Below are positions 35,146 through 43,719 of a DNA stretch of 64,000 nucleotides, piece by piece. The stretch's first letter is position 1. Every line of letters begins with the position of its first letter. The stretch is from RUG11198 sp036342255 (GTDB lineage: Bacteria > Bacillota_I > Bacilli_A > RF39 > UBA660), in assembly GCA_036342255.1 (NCBI GenBank), contig JAZAUS010000011.1, positions 1 to 64,000 on the forward strand, read 5' to 3'. The translations under genes and the position numbers were made by a program. The notes beneath the pieces are model-generated. The model had not been told where the DNA came from. It did not search any database and saw only the letters and a list, made by a program, of their open reading frames with translations.

Positions 35146-37302
35146 ATGTCAAAAGGGAAAAAAAAGAATAATGAAGAAGAAAATAGAGAATTAATAGAAA
35201 TAACAGAAGATAATGTTAAAAGTTATGCAGATGAATTACAATTTGAAACATTAGCTCATGAATGTATTGTAGAAGATTTAGCTACATCTTATAATATATC
35301 TAAAGAAGATGTTTTTGTTTTAATTCATGAGCTAAAGAAAAGAGGAAATAATGTTGTAACATTAAATACAACTGCTAATAAACAAATGGATCCATCATTA
35401 CCAGAAGAAAATGTACAAGTAACACTAGTTAGAAATTTTGGTCATCAAAAATTAGTAGATGATATGAATTATACTATTGTAGATAATGATGAGCAAATAA
35501 AAATGATGTTAATATCAGATACTAGATTTGGTAGTATTTATGAGCAAATATCACATCTAAACAATTTATTTATACAGGCTAAAAAATTAGGATGCAAGTA
35601 TGTATTTTTAACTGGAGATGTAGTAGAGGGAATTTATACTGGTGTTAAAAGAATATATAATTCTACATTACATAAAAACGGTGTAATTGATCAAGCAGAA
35701 TATGTAGCTCAAATGTTTCCAAGAGTAGAAGGAATAACTACATATTTTATTACAGGTGAACATGATTTATCATTTTTAAAAACAAAAGAAAAAATAGATA
35801 TTGGAACAATAATAGATAAAAAAAGAGAAGATATGATATATTTAGGTCCAAAAAGAAGAAAAATAACAATTACTAAAGATGATCCTAAAAGTGGCGAAAT
35901 ATCTATTTATTTACAACATTCACAAGGAACAGTTCCATATACAGTTTCATATAAACCGCAACGAAAAATAGCATCTTTACGTAATGAGGATAAAACAGAT
36001 TGTTTAATAACAAGTCATTATGGTGCATGTGATTGTTTTCTAAGAAGGGGAGTAAGATCTTTTCAAGTACCAACTATGGTTGCAACTACTGATGAAATGA
36101 AGGATGCTAATACACCAGTATATAACACAGTTGGAGGATGGATAGTAACGCTTAATAGAGATAATAAAGGTAGATTAATAAATACCTCTCAATTATGGAT
36201 ACCTTATTATAATACAATAGAAGATGATTATAGAACTGCTAAAGCTTTATATTTAAATGGTAACAAACAAAAATTCATTCAAATACCTCATATAAAAGAT
36301 GCAAAAGATAAAATCTATTCTAGTATAAAGAATGGTGAAGAATTATCAAAAGTTTTAGAGAGATTAGATATGAGTGAACTTAAGTTTGGTGGTTTTATAG
36401 AAGAATTAATTGCTAAGGGATATGATATTAAAACTATAGAAAAAGATGGAAAAATTATTATATATAAAAGAAGAAAAACAACGCCTAAAAATAAAATGAA
36501 ACCTGAAATGGATGAGTTAACTAAAATTAGTGAAACTTGGATAAGTGATACTCATTTATGCAATGAGGTACAGCAAAAACATATGATAAATAAAATATAT
36601 GAGGAAACAGCTAAAAGAGGAATACCAGTTGTAAGACATTTTGGAGATATAAGTGATGGTGATTTTGTAAATAGATCTGATCATAGATATGAACTATTTA
36701 GATTAGGATTTAAAAGACAGTTAGATTATATAGTAAAAAATTGGCCTAAAGTAGAAGGCATAACTACTTATATAATAGATGGTAACCATGACTTAACACA
36801 TAAAAAAAATGATGGAGCAATAATGGGAGAAGCAATTGCAGATAAAAGAGATGATATAATATGGTTAGGTTCAGAACGAGCTATGTCACATCCAATAGAT
36901 GAAAATGGTAAAAAAATAAATATTGATATAGAGATGCTTCATCCAGGAGGTGGATGTGCTTCATCACTTTCATATAGAAGTCAAAAATATATAGATAAAA
37001 TGGAACCAGGATCCAAACCTAATCTTCTAGGAATAGGCCATTTTCATCAAAGTCATTTCTTATTTTACCGTAATGTTATGGCTTTTCTAATTCCGTGTTT
37101 AACTGCAAAAACAGATTTTGCAATAAGACAAGGACTGGAAAATACCATGGGTGCATATTTTATTGATATGTATGTAAATAAGAAAGGTGACATAGAAATG
37201 ATTGAATTTGAAGAAAAGAGGTTTACCCAAAAAGATGTTAAAGTAAATGATTGGGAAAAAACAAAAACATTAGTATTAAGAAGAACCAAAAAGTATAGTT
37301 AA
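35146..37302 (+). CDS. Double metallophosphoesterase with winged-helix segments, 718 aa
   Basis: In order: an N-terminal winged-helix-like segment (20-70), a degenerate calcineurin-like domain (about 120-360; SDTRFG, GDVVEG, GEHDLS, SHYG), a second winged-helix-like segment (about 395-450) and an intact domain (about 460-718) with SDTHLC, GDISDGD, GNHDLT, HPGGG and GHFHQSH. The first domain lacks the DxH His, replaced by Arg. The layout suggests DNA or RNA targeting by a phosphoesterase dimer in one chain. GAGGAAGGA is 13 nt before this ATG and 8 nt before an out-of-frame ATG at 35141. Confidence 0.8.
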   Translation: MSKGKKKNNEEENRELIEITEDNVKSYADELQFETLAHECIVEDLATSYNISKEDVFVLIHELKKRGNNVVTLNTTANKQMDPSLPEENVQVTLVRNFGHQKLVDDMNYTIVDNDEQIKMMLISDTRFGSIYEQISHLNNLFIQAKKLGCKYVFLTGDVVEGIYTGVKRIYNSTLHKNGVIDQAEYVAQMFPRVEGITTYFITGEHDLSFLKTKEKIDIGTIIDKKREDMIYLGPKRRKITITKDDPKSGEISIYLQHSQGTVPYTVSYKPQRKIASLRNEDKTDCLITSHYGACDCFLRRGVRSFQVPTMVATTDEMKDANTPVYNTVGGWIVTLNRDNKGRLINTSQLWIPYYNTIEDDYRTAKALYLNGNKQKFIQIPHIKDAKDKIYSSIKNGEELSKVLERLDMSELKFGGFIEELIAKGYDIKTIEKDGKIIIYKRRKTTPKNKMKPEMDELTKISETWISDTHLCNEVQQKHMINKIYEETAKRGIPVVRHFGDISDGDFVNRSDHRYELFRLGFKRQLDYIVKNWPKVEGITTYIIDGNHDLTHKKNDGAIMGEAIADKRDDIIWLGSERAMSHPIDENGKKINIDIEMLHPGGGCASSLSYRSQKYIDKMEPGSKPNLLGIGHFHQSHFLFYRNVMAFLIPCLTAKTDFAIRQGLENTMGAYFIDMYVNKKGDIEMIEFEEKRFTQKDVKVNDWEKTKTLVLRRTKKYS

Positions 37303-37332
37303 TAATAGCAAGTAATTTCTTGCTATTATTTT
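37301..37332 (+). terminator. Intrinsic terminator
   Basis: AATAATAGCAAG (37301-37312) pairs perfectly with CTTGCTATTATT (37319-37330). Confidence 0.85.
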
Positions 37333-37371
37333 ACATATATGATATTTTCTAAAAAAAGAAAGGATATTAAA

Positions 37372-37797
37372 ATGAATAAAGGAATATTTATAAGCATCAA
37401 ACCACAATATATCAAATTAATAATAACAGGAGAAAAAAACTATGAATTCAGAAAATATATACCAAAAGAAAAAATTAATAAATTATATGTCTATGAAACA
37501 ACGCCTACAAAAAGTTTAAAATATATTATGACAATAGATAAAATAATAGAATACCCAAATAAAATTAAGGAACCTGGTTATGGTAATGAAGATTTTAATA
37601 ATGGATTAAAAAAATCAAAATATGCCTACCACATATCTAAAGTAGAAGAATTAGATAAATCTATTGAACTATCCGAATTAAAATCTATTTATTCTTTTAC
37701 ACCTCCTCAAAGTTATGCATATGATACAAAATATAATAGTCTTTTAAATTATATAGATAATGTTCCGAAAAAAATAATCCTAAATAATAATAATTAA
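37372..37797 (+). CDS. ASCH/PUA-like domain protein, 141 aa
   Basis: ISIKPQYIKLIITGEKNYEFRK is the ASCH/EVE-like signature (sIkP.y...I..G.K..E.R), a PUA-fold domain linked to RNA binding or nuclease activity. The protein is little more than that domain. The start is ATG 37372 after AAAGGATATT; an in-frame ATG at 37339 lacks an SD. It precedes guaA. Confidence 0.8.
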   Translation: MNKGIFISIKPQYIKLIITGEKNYEFRKYIPKEKINKLYVYETTPTKSLKYIMTIDKIIEYPNKIKEPGYGNEDFNNGLKKSKYAYHISKVEELDKSIELSELKSIYSFTPPQSYAYDTKYNSLLNYIDNVPKKIILNNNN

Positions 37798-37857
37798 TCT
37801 TGATTAATACTATAAATTATGTTATATATTTATAATATATTTAATTAGGAGGATACT

Positions 37858-39384
37858 ATGGAAAAGATTTTAATATTAGATTTTGGGGGACAATATAATC
37901 AATTAATTGCAAGAAGAGTAAGAGATCATCATGTATATGCTGAAATATTACCTTATACTACTGATATAGAGGAAATAAAGAAAAATAATTACAAAGGAAT
38001 TATTTTTACAGGAGGACCTAATTCTGTTTTTGATATGAAATCGCCACATTATAGTAAGGATATTTTAAAAATTGGAGTTCCTATATTAGGTATATGTTAT
38101 GGATGTCAGCTAATTTGTTGGATGGAGGATGGTATAGTTAGTACTGCTCCTATTTCAGAATATGGCAAAAAGACAATTACTATTAAGAAATCTAAATTAT
38201 TTAAAGATTTACCTAAGAAATCTATTGTATGGATGAGTCATACGGATTATATAAAGGAACAACCTAAGAATTATAAAATTATTGCTAAGACGGACGATTG
38301 TCCATGTGCTGCTATAGAAGATGAGAAAAATAATATATATGCTGTTCAGTTTCATCCAGAAGTTACACATTCAGAATATGGCAATAAGATATTATATAAT
38401 TTTTTATTTGAGATATGTCATTGTCAAGGTGATTGGGTTATGGATAGCTTTATAGAAGATACCATAGCATCTTTAAGAAAAGAAATTGGAGATAAAAAAG
38501 TAATATTAGGACTATCAGGTGGTGTAGATTCATCTGTTGCTGCTGCTTTAATATCTAAAGCAGTGGGTAAACAATTAACTTGTGTTTTTGTAGATCATGG
38601 ACTTATGAGAAAAAATGAAGGTGATGAAGTAGAGAATACTTTTAAATCATTATTTGAAATGAATTTTGTTAGAGTAAATTGTAAAAGGACTTATCTTACA
38701 AAACTTAAGGGTATTATTGATCCAGAAGAAAAAAGAAGAGTTATTGGTACAGAGTTTTATAAAGTATTTTGGAAGGAAATTAGAAAACAAAAAGAAAAGG
38801 GTTTTTTTGCTCAAGGTACGATATATCCTGATTGTATAGAATCTGGTAAAGGGAATGCTGCTGTAATTAAAACTCATCATAATAAAGTAAATATTCCTGA
38901 TGATATTGAATTTTTAGGAATTATTGAACCTTTAAAAGAATTATTTAAAGATGAAGTAAGAGAAGTAGGAGAAAAATTGGGAATACCTAAAGAATTGGTA
39001 TGGCGTCAGCCATTTCCTGGTCCTGGTTTAGGTATTAGAATAATTGGTGAGGTAACAAGTGAGAAGATAAAATTATTACAAGATGCTGATGCCATACTTA
39101 GGGAAGAGATGCATAATAATGGTTATGAAAAAAATCTATCACAATTCTTTTGTGTTTTACCTGATGTTAAAACAGTTGGTGTTATGGGAGATCATCGAAC
39201 ATATGACAATTTGATTATTATAAGGGCTGTTACAACAGATGATTTTATGACGGCTGATTGGGCTAAGATTCCATATGATATATTACAAAATATCTCTAAT
39301 AGAATAACTAATGAATGTAAAGGAATAAATAGAGTAGTATATGATATAACATCAAAACCACCAGCTACAGTAGAATATGAATAA
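37858..39384 (+). CDS. guaA: GMP synthase (glutamine-hydrolysing), 508 aa
   Basis: Residues 1-195 are a class I glutamine amidotransferase with Cys80 in GICYGCQ and His-x-Glu in FHPEVTHSE. The ATP-pyrophosphatase domain has LSGGVDSSVAA, and the C-terminal dimerisation domain ends KPPATVEYE. It converts XMP to GMP in the cytoplasm. Length is normal. GGAGGA precedes ATG. No guanine riboswitch is seen in the 60-nt upstream gap. Confidence 0.97.
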   Translation: MEKILILDFGGQYNQLIARRVRDHHVYAEILPYTTDIEEIKKNNYKGIIFTGGPNSVFDMKSPHYSKDILKIGVPILGICYGCQLICWMEDGIVSTAPISEYGKKTITIKKSKLFKDLPKKSIVWMSHTDYIKEQPKNYKIIAKTDDCPCAAIEDEKNNIYAVQFHPEVTHSEYGNKILYNFLFEICHCQGDWVMDSFIEDTIASLRKEIGDKKVILGLSGGVDSSVAAALISKAVGKQLTCVFVDHGLMRKNEGDEVENTFKSLFEMNFVRVNCKRTYLTKLKGIIDPEEKRRVIGTEFYKVFWKEIRKQKEKGFFAQGTIYPDCIESGKGNAAVIKTHHNKVNIPDDIEFLGIIEPLKELFKDEVREVGEKLGIPKELVWRQPFPGPGLGIRIIGEVTSEKIKLLQDADAILREEMHNNGYEKNLSQFFCVLPDVKTVGVMGDHRTYDNLIIIRAVTTDDFMTADWAKIPYDILQNISNRITNECKGINRVVYDITSKPPATVEYE

Positions 39385-39392
39385 AATAAATA

Positions 39393-39430
39393 AAAAAGAC
39401 TAGACAAATATAGTCTTTTTTATTTATAAT
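39393..39430 (+). terminator. Terminator followed by -10-like box
   Basis: AAAAAGACTA (39393-39402) pairs with TAGTCTTTTT (39411-39420), then TATAAT (39425-39430) without the TG extension. Confidence 0.75.
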
Positions 39431-39452
39431 TGATATAGGGTGGTGATAAAAT

Positions 39453-40898
39453 ATGTATGATTTGATAGTAGTAGGAATGGGACCTAGTGCTGTATTTTTA
39501 GCATATGAATTAATTAAACTTAATAATTATAAGAATATATTATTAATAGATCAGGGGAAACCAGTTGAAAAAAGAAATTGTCCAATGGAGAAAGTAGGAC
39601 ATTGTGTTAGTTGTAAGCCATATTGTAATATTACTTGTGGTTTTAGTGGTGCTGGAGCTTTTTCTGATGGTAAACTAAATTCATATCATTTATCTAGTAG
39701 AGATAAAGATGGTAATTTGTATTTAGGTGGTAATGATGGTGGATATTTTAAAAAATATATGACAGAAAAAGAAATAAGTGATTTGTTAACTTATACTGAT
39801 AATGTGTATTTGGAGTTTGGGGCTGATAAAAAATTAAATGGTGTTGAACATATGGATGAAATAAAGAAATTGCAAGAAAAAGCTTATAAGAATAATTTAA
39901 ATTTAGTTTCTTATCCTGTAAGACATTTAGGTACAGAAAAAGCTCATATATTATATGGTAAGTTAGAAGATTATTTGGAGAAAAATAATATAAATATGTT
40001 ATTTGAGACTGAGGTTAAAGATTTAATAATTGAGAATGGGGCTGTTAAAGGAGTTAAAATTCATAAAATTAAAGATAATATTGATGAAGAGATTATGTCT
40101 TCTAAGGTAGTGTTGGCAGTAGGAAGAAAAGGTGCTTCATGGTTGAGTGATATATGTATGAAACATGGTATAAAAACTAAGATAGGTACAGTGGATATTG
40201 GTATTCGTTATGAACTTCCTGATGAAGTTATGAAAGAAATAAATGAATATATGTATGAGGGTAAGTTTATTGGTAGACCATATCCATATGGGGATAAAGT
40301 TAGAACTTTTTGTCAAAATCCTAGTGGTTTTGTTAGTGCTGAAGTATATGATAATAATATAACTTTAGTAAATGGACATTCATACAAAGATAAAAAAAGT
40401 GCGAATACTAATTTGGCAATACTTGTGTCTCATCATTTTACATATCCTTTTGATAAGCCAATTGAATATGGTGAAAATGTTGCTCAAAACCTTAATAGAT
40501 TAGGTGGAAATGCTATAATGGTTCAAAGATTAGGAGATATTTATAGAGGAAGAAGAACTTGGCCTGAGGACTTAGAGAAGAATAGCGTGAAGCCAACATT
40601 GAAAGGGGCTGTAGCTGGAGATTTAACTTATGGATTAGGTTATAGAACGATGACAGATATTTTACAATTTATAAAAGATATAGATAAAGTAGTAGAGGGT
40701 TTTGCACATCCAGATAACTTGTTGTATGGGCCAGAGATAAAATTTTATAGTAATGAAGTAGTATTAGATAAAGATTTTATGACTAATATAGATGGACTTT
40801 ATTCTATAGGTGATGGTGGAGGGCTTACAACAGGTCTTATGATGGCTTCATGTGCTGGTGTTAAAATGGCTAGAACTTTAACAAAAAAGAAAAAATAA
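39453..40898 (+). CDS. FAD-dependent dehydrogenase, COG2509-like, 481 aa
   Basis: The Rossmann dinucleotide loop VVGMGPSAVF (GxGxxA) is at residues 6-15. The Cys-rich block CPMEKVGHCVSCKPYC and GFSGAGAFSDGKLN are hallmarks of the COG2509 flavoproteins, whose reaction is not established. The C-terminus has YSIGDGGGLTTGLMMASCAG, the second FAD contact. Cytoplasmic and probably monocistronic. GGTGGTGAT precedes ATG. Confidence 0.88.
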   Translation: MYDLIVVGMGPSAVFLAYELIKLNNYKNILLIDQGKPVEKRNCPMEKVGHCVSCKPYCNITCGFSGAGAFSDGKLNSYHLSSRDKDGNLYLGGNDGGYFKKYMTEKEISDLLTYTDNVYLEFGADKKLNGVEHMDEIKKLQEKAYKNNLNLVSYPVRHLGTEKAHILYGKLEDYLEKNNINMLFETEVKDLIIENGAVKGVKIHKIKDNIDEEIMSSKVVLAVGRKGASWLSDICMKHGIKTKIGTVDIGIRYELPDEVMKEINEYMYEGKFIGRPYPYGDKVRTFCQNPSGFVSAEVYDNNITLVNGHSYKDKKSANTNLAILVSHHFTYPFDKPIEYGENVAQNLNRLGGNAIMVQRLGDIYRGRRTWPEDLEKNSVKPTLKGAVAGDLTYGLGYRTMTDILQFIKDIDKVVEGFAHPDNLLYGPEIKFYSNEVVLDKDFMTNIDGLYSIGDGGGLTTGLMMASCAGVKMARTLTKKKK

Positions 40899-40947
40899 TT
40901 TATATTAATAATAACGTGTGATATAATAGTATAGAGGAGGATATGAT

Positions 40948-41322
40948 ATGGAAGAATTAACTATTAAAAATATTGAAGAAACTCCATTATCACAAGGCAA
41001 AACATTAACCGAATTAAAAGAGGAAATGGAAAATGATAAAGAATCTTTAGAAGCAGCTAGAAAAAAAGAAATTATAGGTTATGGTGTGGCAGGTTTAACA
41101 TTTTTAGCTGGTACTGTTGCGGCATTTTTAACACAGAATGTTGATGTAGGTTTATGGAGTTTTTATTCAGGAGCTGGTGTAGGTATATTATCATCATTTT
41201 ATGGAAAATATGATGTTGGTTTAAAAGCATGGAAGTCTAATAAGAGTTATGATAAATATTATGAAGCTTTGAAAGAAGAGATGGTAAATGGCGAAGAAGA
41301 AGTAAAGGGGAGAAATAGATGA
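40948..41322 (+). CDS. Small two-helix membrane protein, 124 aa
   Basis: A charged N-terminal helix is followed by two hydrophobic segments (YGVAGLTFLAGTVAAFL and LWSFYSGAGVGILSSFY) and a charged tail. The family is unknown. The stop overlaps the next start by 4 nt, so the two small proteins are made together. Confidence 0.65.
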   Translation: MEELTIKNIEETPLSQGKTLTELKEEMENDKESLEAARKKEIIGYGVAGLTFLAGTVAAFLTQNVDVGLWSFYSGAGVGILSSFYGKYDVGLKAWKSNKSYDKYYEALKEEMVNGEEEVKGRNR

Positions 41323-41546
41323 TAAAAAGAGGTCAAGCTATTACGCTTAGTAATGATATAAGGTATTTAGTATTGAGTAAAGTTAAATATCAAGATAATT
41401 ATTATTTATATTTAATATCTATGGAGAAAGAACCTAAGGCTGTAATATGTGAAGAAAAAGATAATAAAGTAGTTATTGTTAAAGATGATGAAATATTAAA
41501 GAATGTTATATTATTATTTGATAAGGATATTAAAGAGATTCTTTAA
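41319..41546 (+). CDS. Small unknown protein, 75 aa
   Basis: I do not recognise it with confidence. It is beta-rich and acidic (YLYLISMEKEPKAVICEE), recalling small DUF1292-like proteins, but the match is weak. It is coupled to the upstream membrane protein. Confidence 0.6.
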   Translation: MIKRGQAITLSNDIRYLVLSKVKYQDNYYLYLISMEKEPKAVICEEKDNKVVIVKDDEILKNVILLFDKDIKEIL

Positions 41547-41572
41547 TATCCTTATAATTGGAGAGATTATAT

Positions 41573-42370
41573 ATGGATTCAATTAGAATAGTGGTAGAAG
41601 CAATAGCTAGTTTCTTTTTCATTTTAAATATTTATTTATTATTTGCAGATAGACAATTTAAATTAATAAATGTAGTATTAAAATATACAAAAATTTATAC
41701 TATTATTAGTTTTATTTTTTCATTAATTGGCTTAATAATTGGTATAAATGTTTATAGTGAATTAGATCTTTTGATGTCTTTGGTATGTTTTTTTAGTTTT
41801 ATACCTTTAATTGTTTCTATTATAGGTATAATTAGGCATAAAGAAGTAAAAAATTTAGATATAATATATAATAGTAATAATTTTAGAGAGTTGACTAAAG
41901 ATGAGAAAATGAAATATAAAAAATTACTTGTACTTGATGATAATAAAATGATGAAGATTAATGGTAATGAAAGATTATTGGTATGTGAATGTTCATTAAA
42001 TAAAGTTGATGATGGTGATATATTAAAAATAGATAAAAGATATGATAAAGAAGAATATTATTTTTGTAATTCTTATATAAAAAATAAAGAACAATCAAAT
42101 GATTATATAAGATTTATAATTAATTTATATGTTATGATTGTTGCTACATATGGAACTATTATTCTATCTAATAATTATTTATTAGGTCAATTAACAGCAG
42201 GTAGTGAGAGTATTTTTATTGGGAGTCCTATAATATATGGAATGCTTAGTTTAATATTAGGTAGTGATGATAAGAATAAGTTAAAGGGTTTTTCGCTATT
42301 TATTTATTATCTAATATATATAATTAAGGTTATGGTTTTAATAGAACTTTTGCTTATATGGTTTATATAA
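41573..42370 (+). CDS. Unknown membrane protein, 265 aa
   Basis: The start is ATG 41573 behind GGAGAG. Three N-terminal helices (about 5-27, 42-62, 70-92), a soluble loop of about 100 residues, then three more helices near the C-terminus. The central loop has no recognised motif. The last of three co-directional genes before a terminator. Confidence 0.7.
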   Translation: MDSIRIVVEAIASFFFILNIYLLFADRQFKLINVVLKYTKIYTIISFIFSLIGLIIGINVYSELDLLMSLVCFFSFIPLIVSIIGIIRHKEVKNLDIIYNSNNFRELTKDEKMKYKKLLVLDDNKMMKINGNERLLVCECSLNKVDDGDILKIDKRYDKEEYYFCNSYIKNKEQSNDYIRFIINLYVMIVATYGTIILSNNYLLGQLTAGSESIFIGSPIIYGMLSLILGSDDKNKLKGFSLFIYYLIYIIKVMVLIELLLIWFI

Positions 42371-42375
42371 GTATT

Positions 42376-42414
42376 AAAAAGACTAGTAATTCTAGTCTTT
42401 TTTTGTGTTATAAT
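42376..42414 (+). terminator. Terminator fused to extended -10 promoter
   Basis: AAAAAGACTAG (42376-42386) pairs with CTAGTCTTTTT (42392-42402), then TG-T-TATAAT (42406-42414). Confidence 0.88.
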
Positions 42415-42449
42415 CAATATAAATAAAATATTATGGAAAGAGGTATATA

Positions 42450-42965
42450 ATGTATGATATTCATGTTTATATAGATGATAATAAAACAGTATTAAATATA
42501 GGAGATAGAGTAATAGAGGCATTTATTGGACTAAACGGGTCTACTATTAATAAAATGGAAGGAGATAACAAAACACCATTAGGTATATTTGATATAGGTA
42601 TGGCATTTGGTACTCATAATAAAGTAAATACTAAATTACCATATATAAAAATAACTAAAGACTTGTACTGGATAGATGATATTGAATCAAATTATTATAA
42701 TGAGCTAATAAATATAAATGATGTAAGTAAAGATTGGACTTCCGCAGAACATCTAATAGATTACCCAAAAGAATATGAATATGCCATTGAAATAAAAACT
42801 AATCCAAGTAATATAAAAGGAAAAGGAAGTGCAATCTTTATACACTGTCATGGTAAAAATAGATATACAGCTGGATGTATATCTATATCAAAAGAAGATA
42901 TGATATATCTATTAAAAAAAGTTGATAATAATACAAAAATATATATTGAAACAAATAAGAATTAG
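42450..42965 (+). CDS. L,D-transpeptidase (YkuD) domain protein without export signal, 171 aa
   Basis: The YkuD active site appears as IHCHGKNRYTAGCISI, with the catalytic Cys after TAG and His in HCHG; NKTPLGIFDI is the other conserved block. Family members form 3-3 peptidoglycan cross-links or anchor proteins outside the cell. Here the protein starts directly with the domain and shows no signal peptide or membrane anchor, so the site of action is unclear. AAGAGG precedes ATG. Confidence 0.85.
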   Translation: MYDIHVYIDDNKTVLNIGDRVIEAFIGLNGSTINKMEGDNKTPLGIFDIGMAFGTHNKVNTKLPYIKITKDLYWIDDIESNYYNELININDVSKDWTSAEHLIDYPKEYEYAIEIKTNPSNIKGKGSAIFIHCHGKNRYTAGCISISKEDMIYLLKKVDNNTKIYIETNKN

Positions 42966-43011
42966 TGATAAAGTATAACTAATTAAATAACTATTAAAAA
43001 GGAGAAAAAAT

Positions 43012-43719
43012 ATGATAGAGATTAAAAATGTAACTAAAAAATATGGCGATAAAATAGCTGTTAATAATGTATCATTTGATGTTAATGATGGAGATATATT
43101 TGCTTTTATTGGTCATAACGGAGCTGGGAAAACAACACTAATTAAATCAATAGTGGGTATTCATGATTTTGATGAAGGGGATATCTTAATAGATGGTATG
43201 TCTATTAAAGATAATCCCGTAGAATGTAAAAAGCTAATGGCCTATGTACCAGATAATCCTGAAACATATGAACATATGAAAGCAATTGACTATATAAACT
43301 TTATTTGTGATATGTATGATATAGATACTGAAACAAGAACGAAAAATATAAAAAAATATGCTAAATTATTTGATATGGAAGATAAACTAAATGATACTAT
43401 AGATAGTTATTCTCATGGTATGAAACAGAAGATAGTACTAATATCAGCTTTATCACATAATCCTAAAATATTAATAATGGATGAACCATTTGTAGGATTA
43501 GATCCTAAAGCAGTTTTTGATATTAAAGAAGTATTAAATGAAATGGTTAAAGAGAAAAAAATTATATTTTATTCAACCCATATTCTGGATGTAGCTGAAA
43601 AGCTATGTACAAGAGTAGCTATTATAAAAAATGGAAAATTAATTAAAAGTGGTAGTATGAAAGATATAAAAGGAGATAAATCTTTAGAAAAAGTATTTAT
43701 GGAGTTAGAGGATAAATAA
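43012..43719 (+). CDS. ABC transporter ATPase, 235 aa
   Basis: Walker A GHNGAGKTT, signature SHGMKQKI (variant), Walker B ILIMDEPFVGLDP and H-loop STHIL are intact. It is the minimal length for one nucleotide-binding domain. Its stop overlaps the start of the permease by 1 nt, so the two form one exporter. Confidence 0.9.
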   Translation: MIEIKNVTKKYGDKIAVNNVSFDVNDGDIFAFIGHNGAGKTTLIKSIVGIHDFDEGDILIDGMSIKDNPVECKKLMAYVPDNPETYEHMKAIDYINFICDMYDIDTETRTKNIKKYAKLFDMEDKLNDTIDSYSHGMKQKIVLISALSHNPKILIMDEPFVGLDPKAVFDIKEVLNEMVKEKKIIFYSTHILDVAEKLCTRVAIIKNGKLIKSGSMKDIKGDKSLEKVFMELEDK

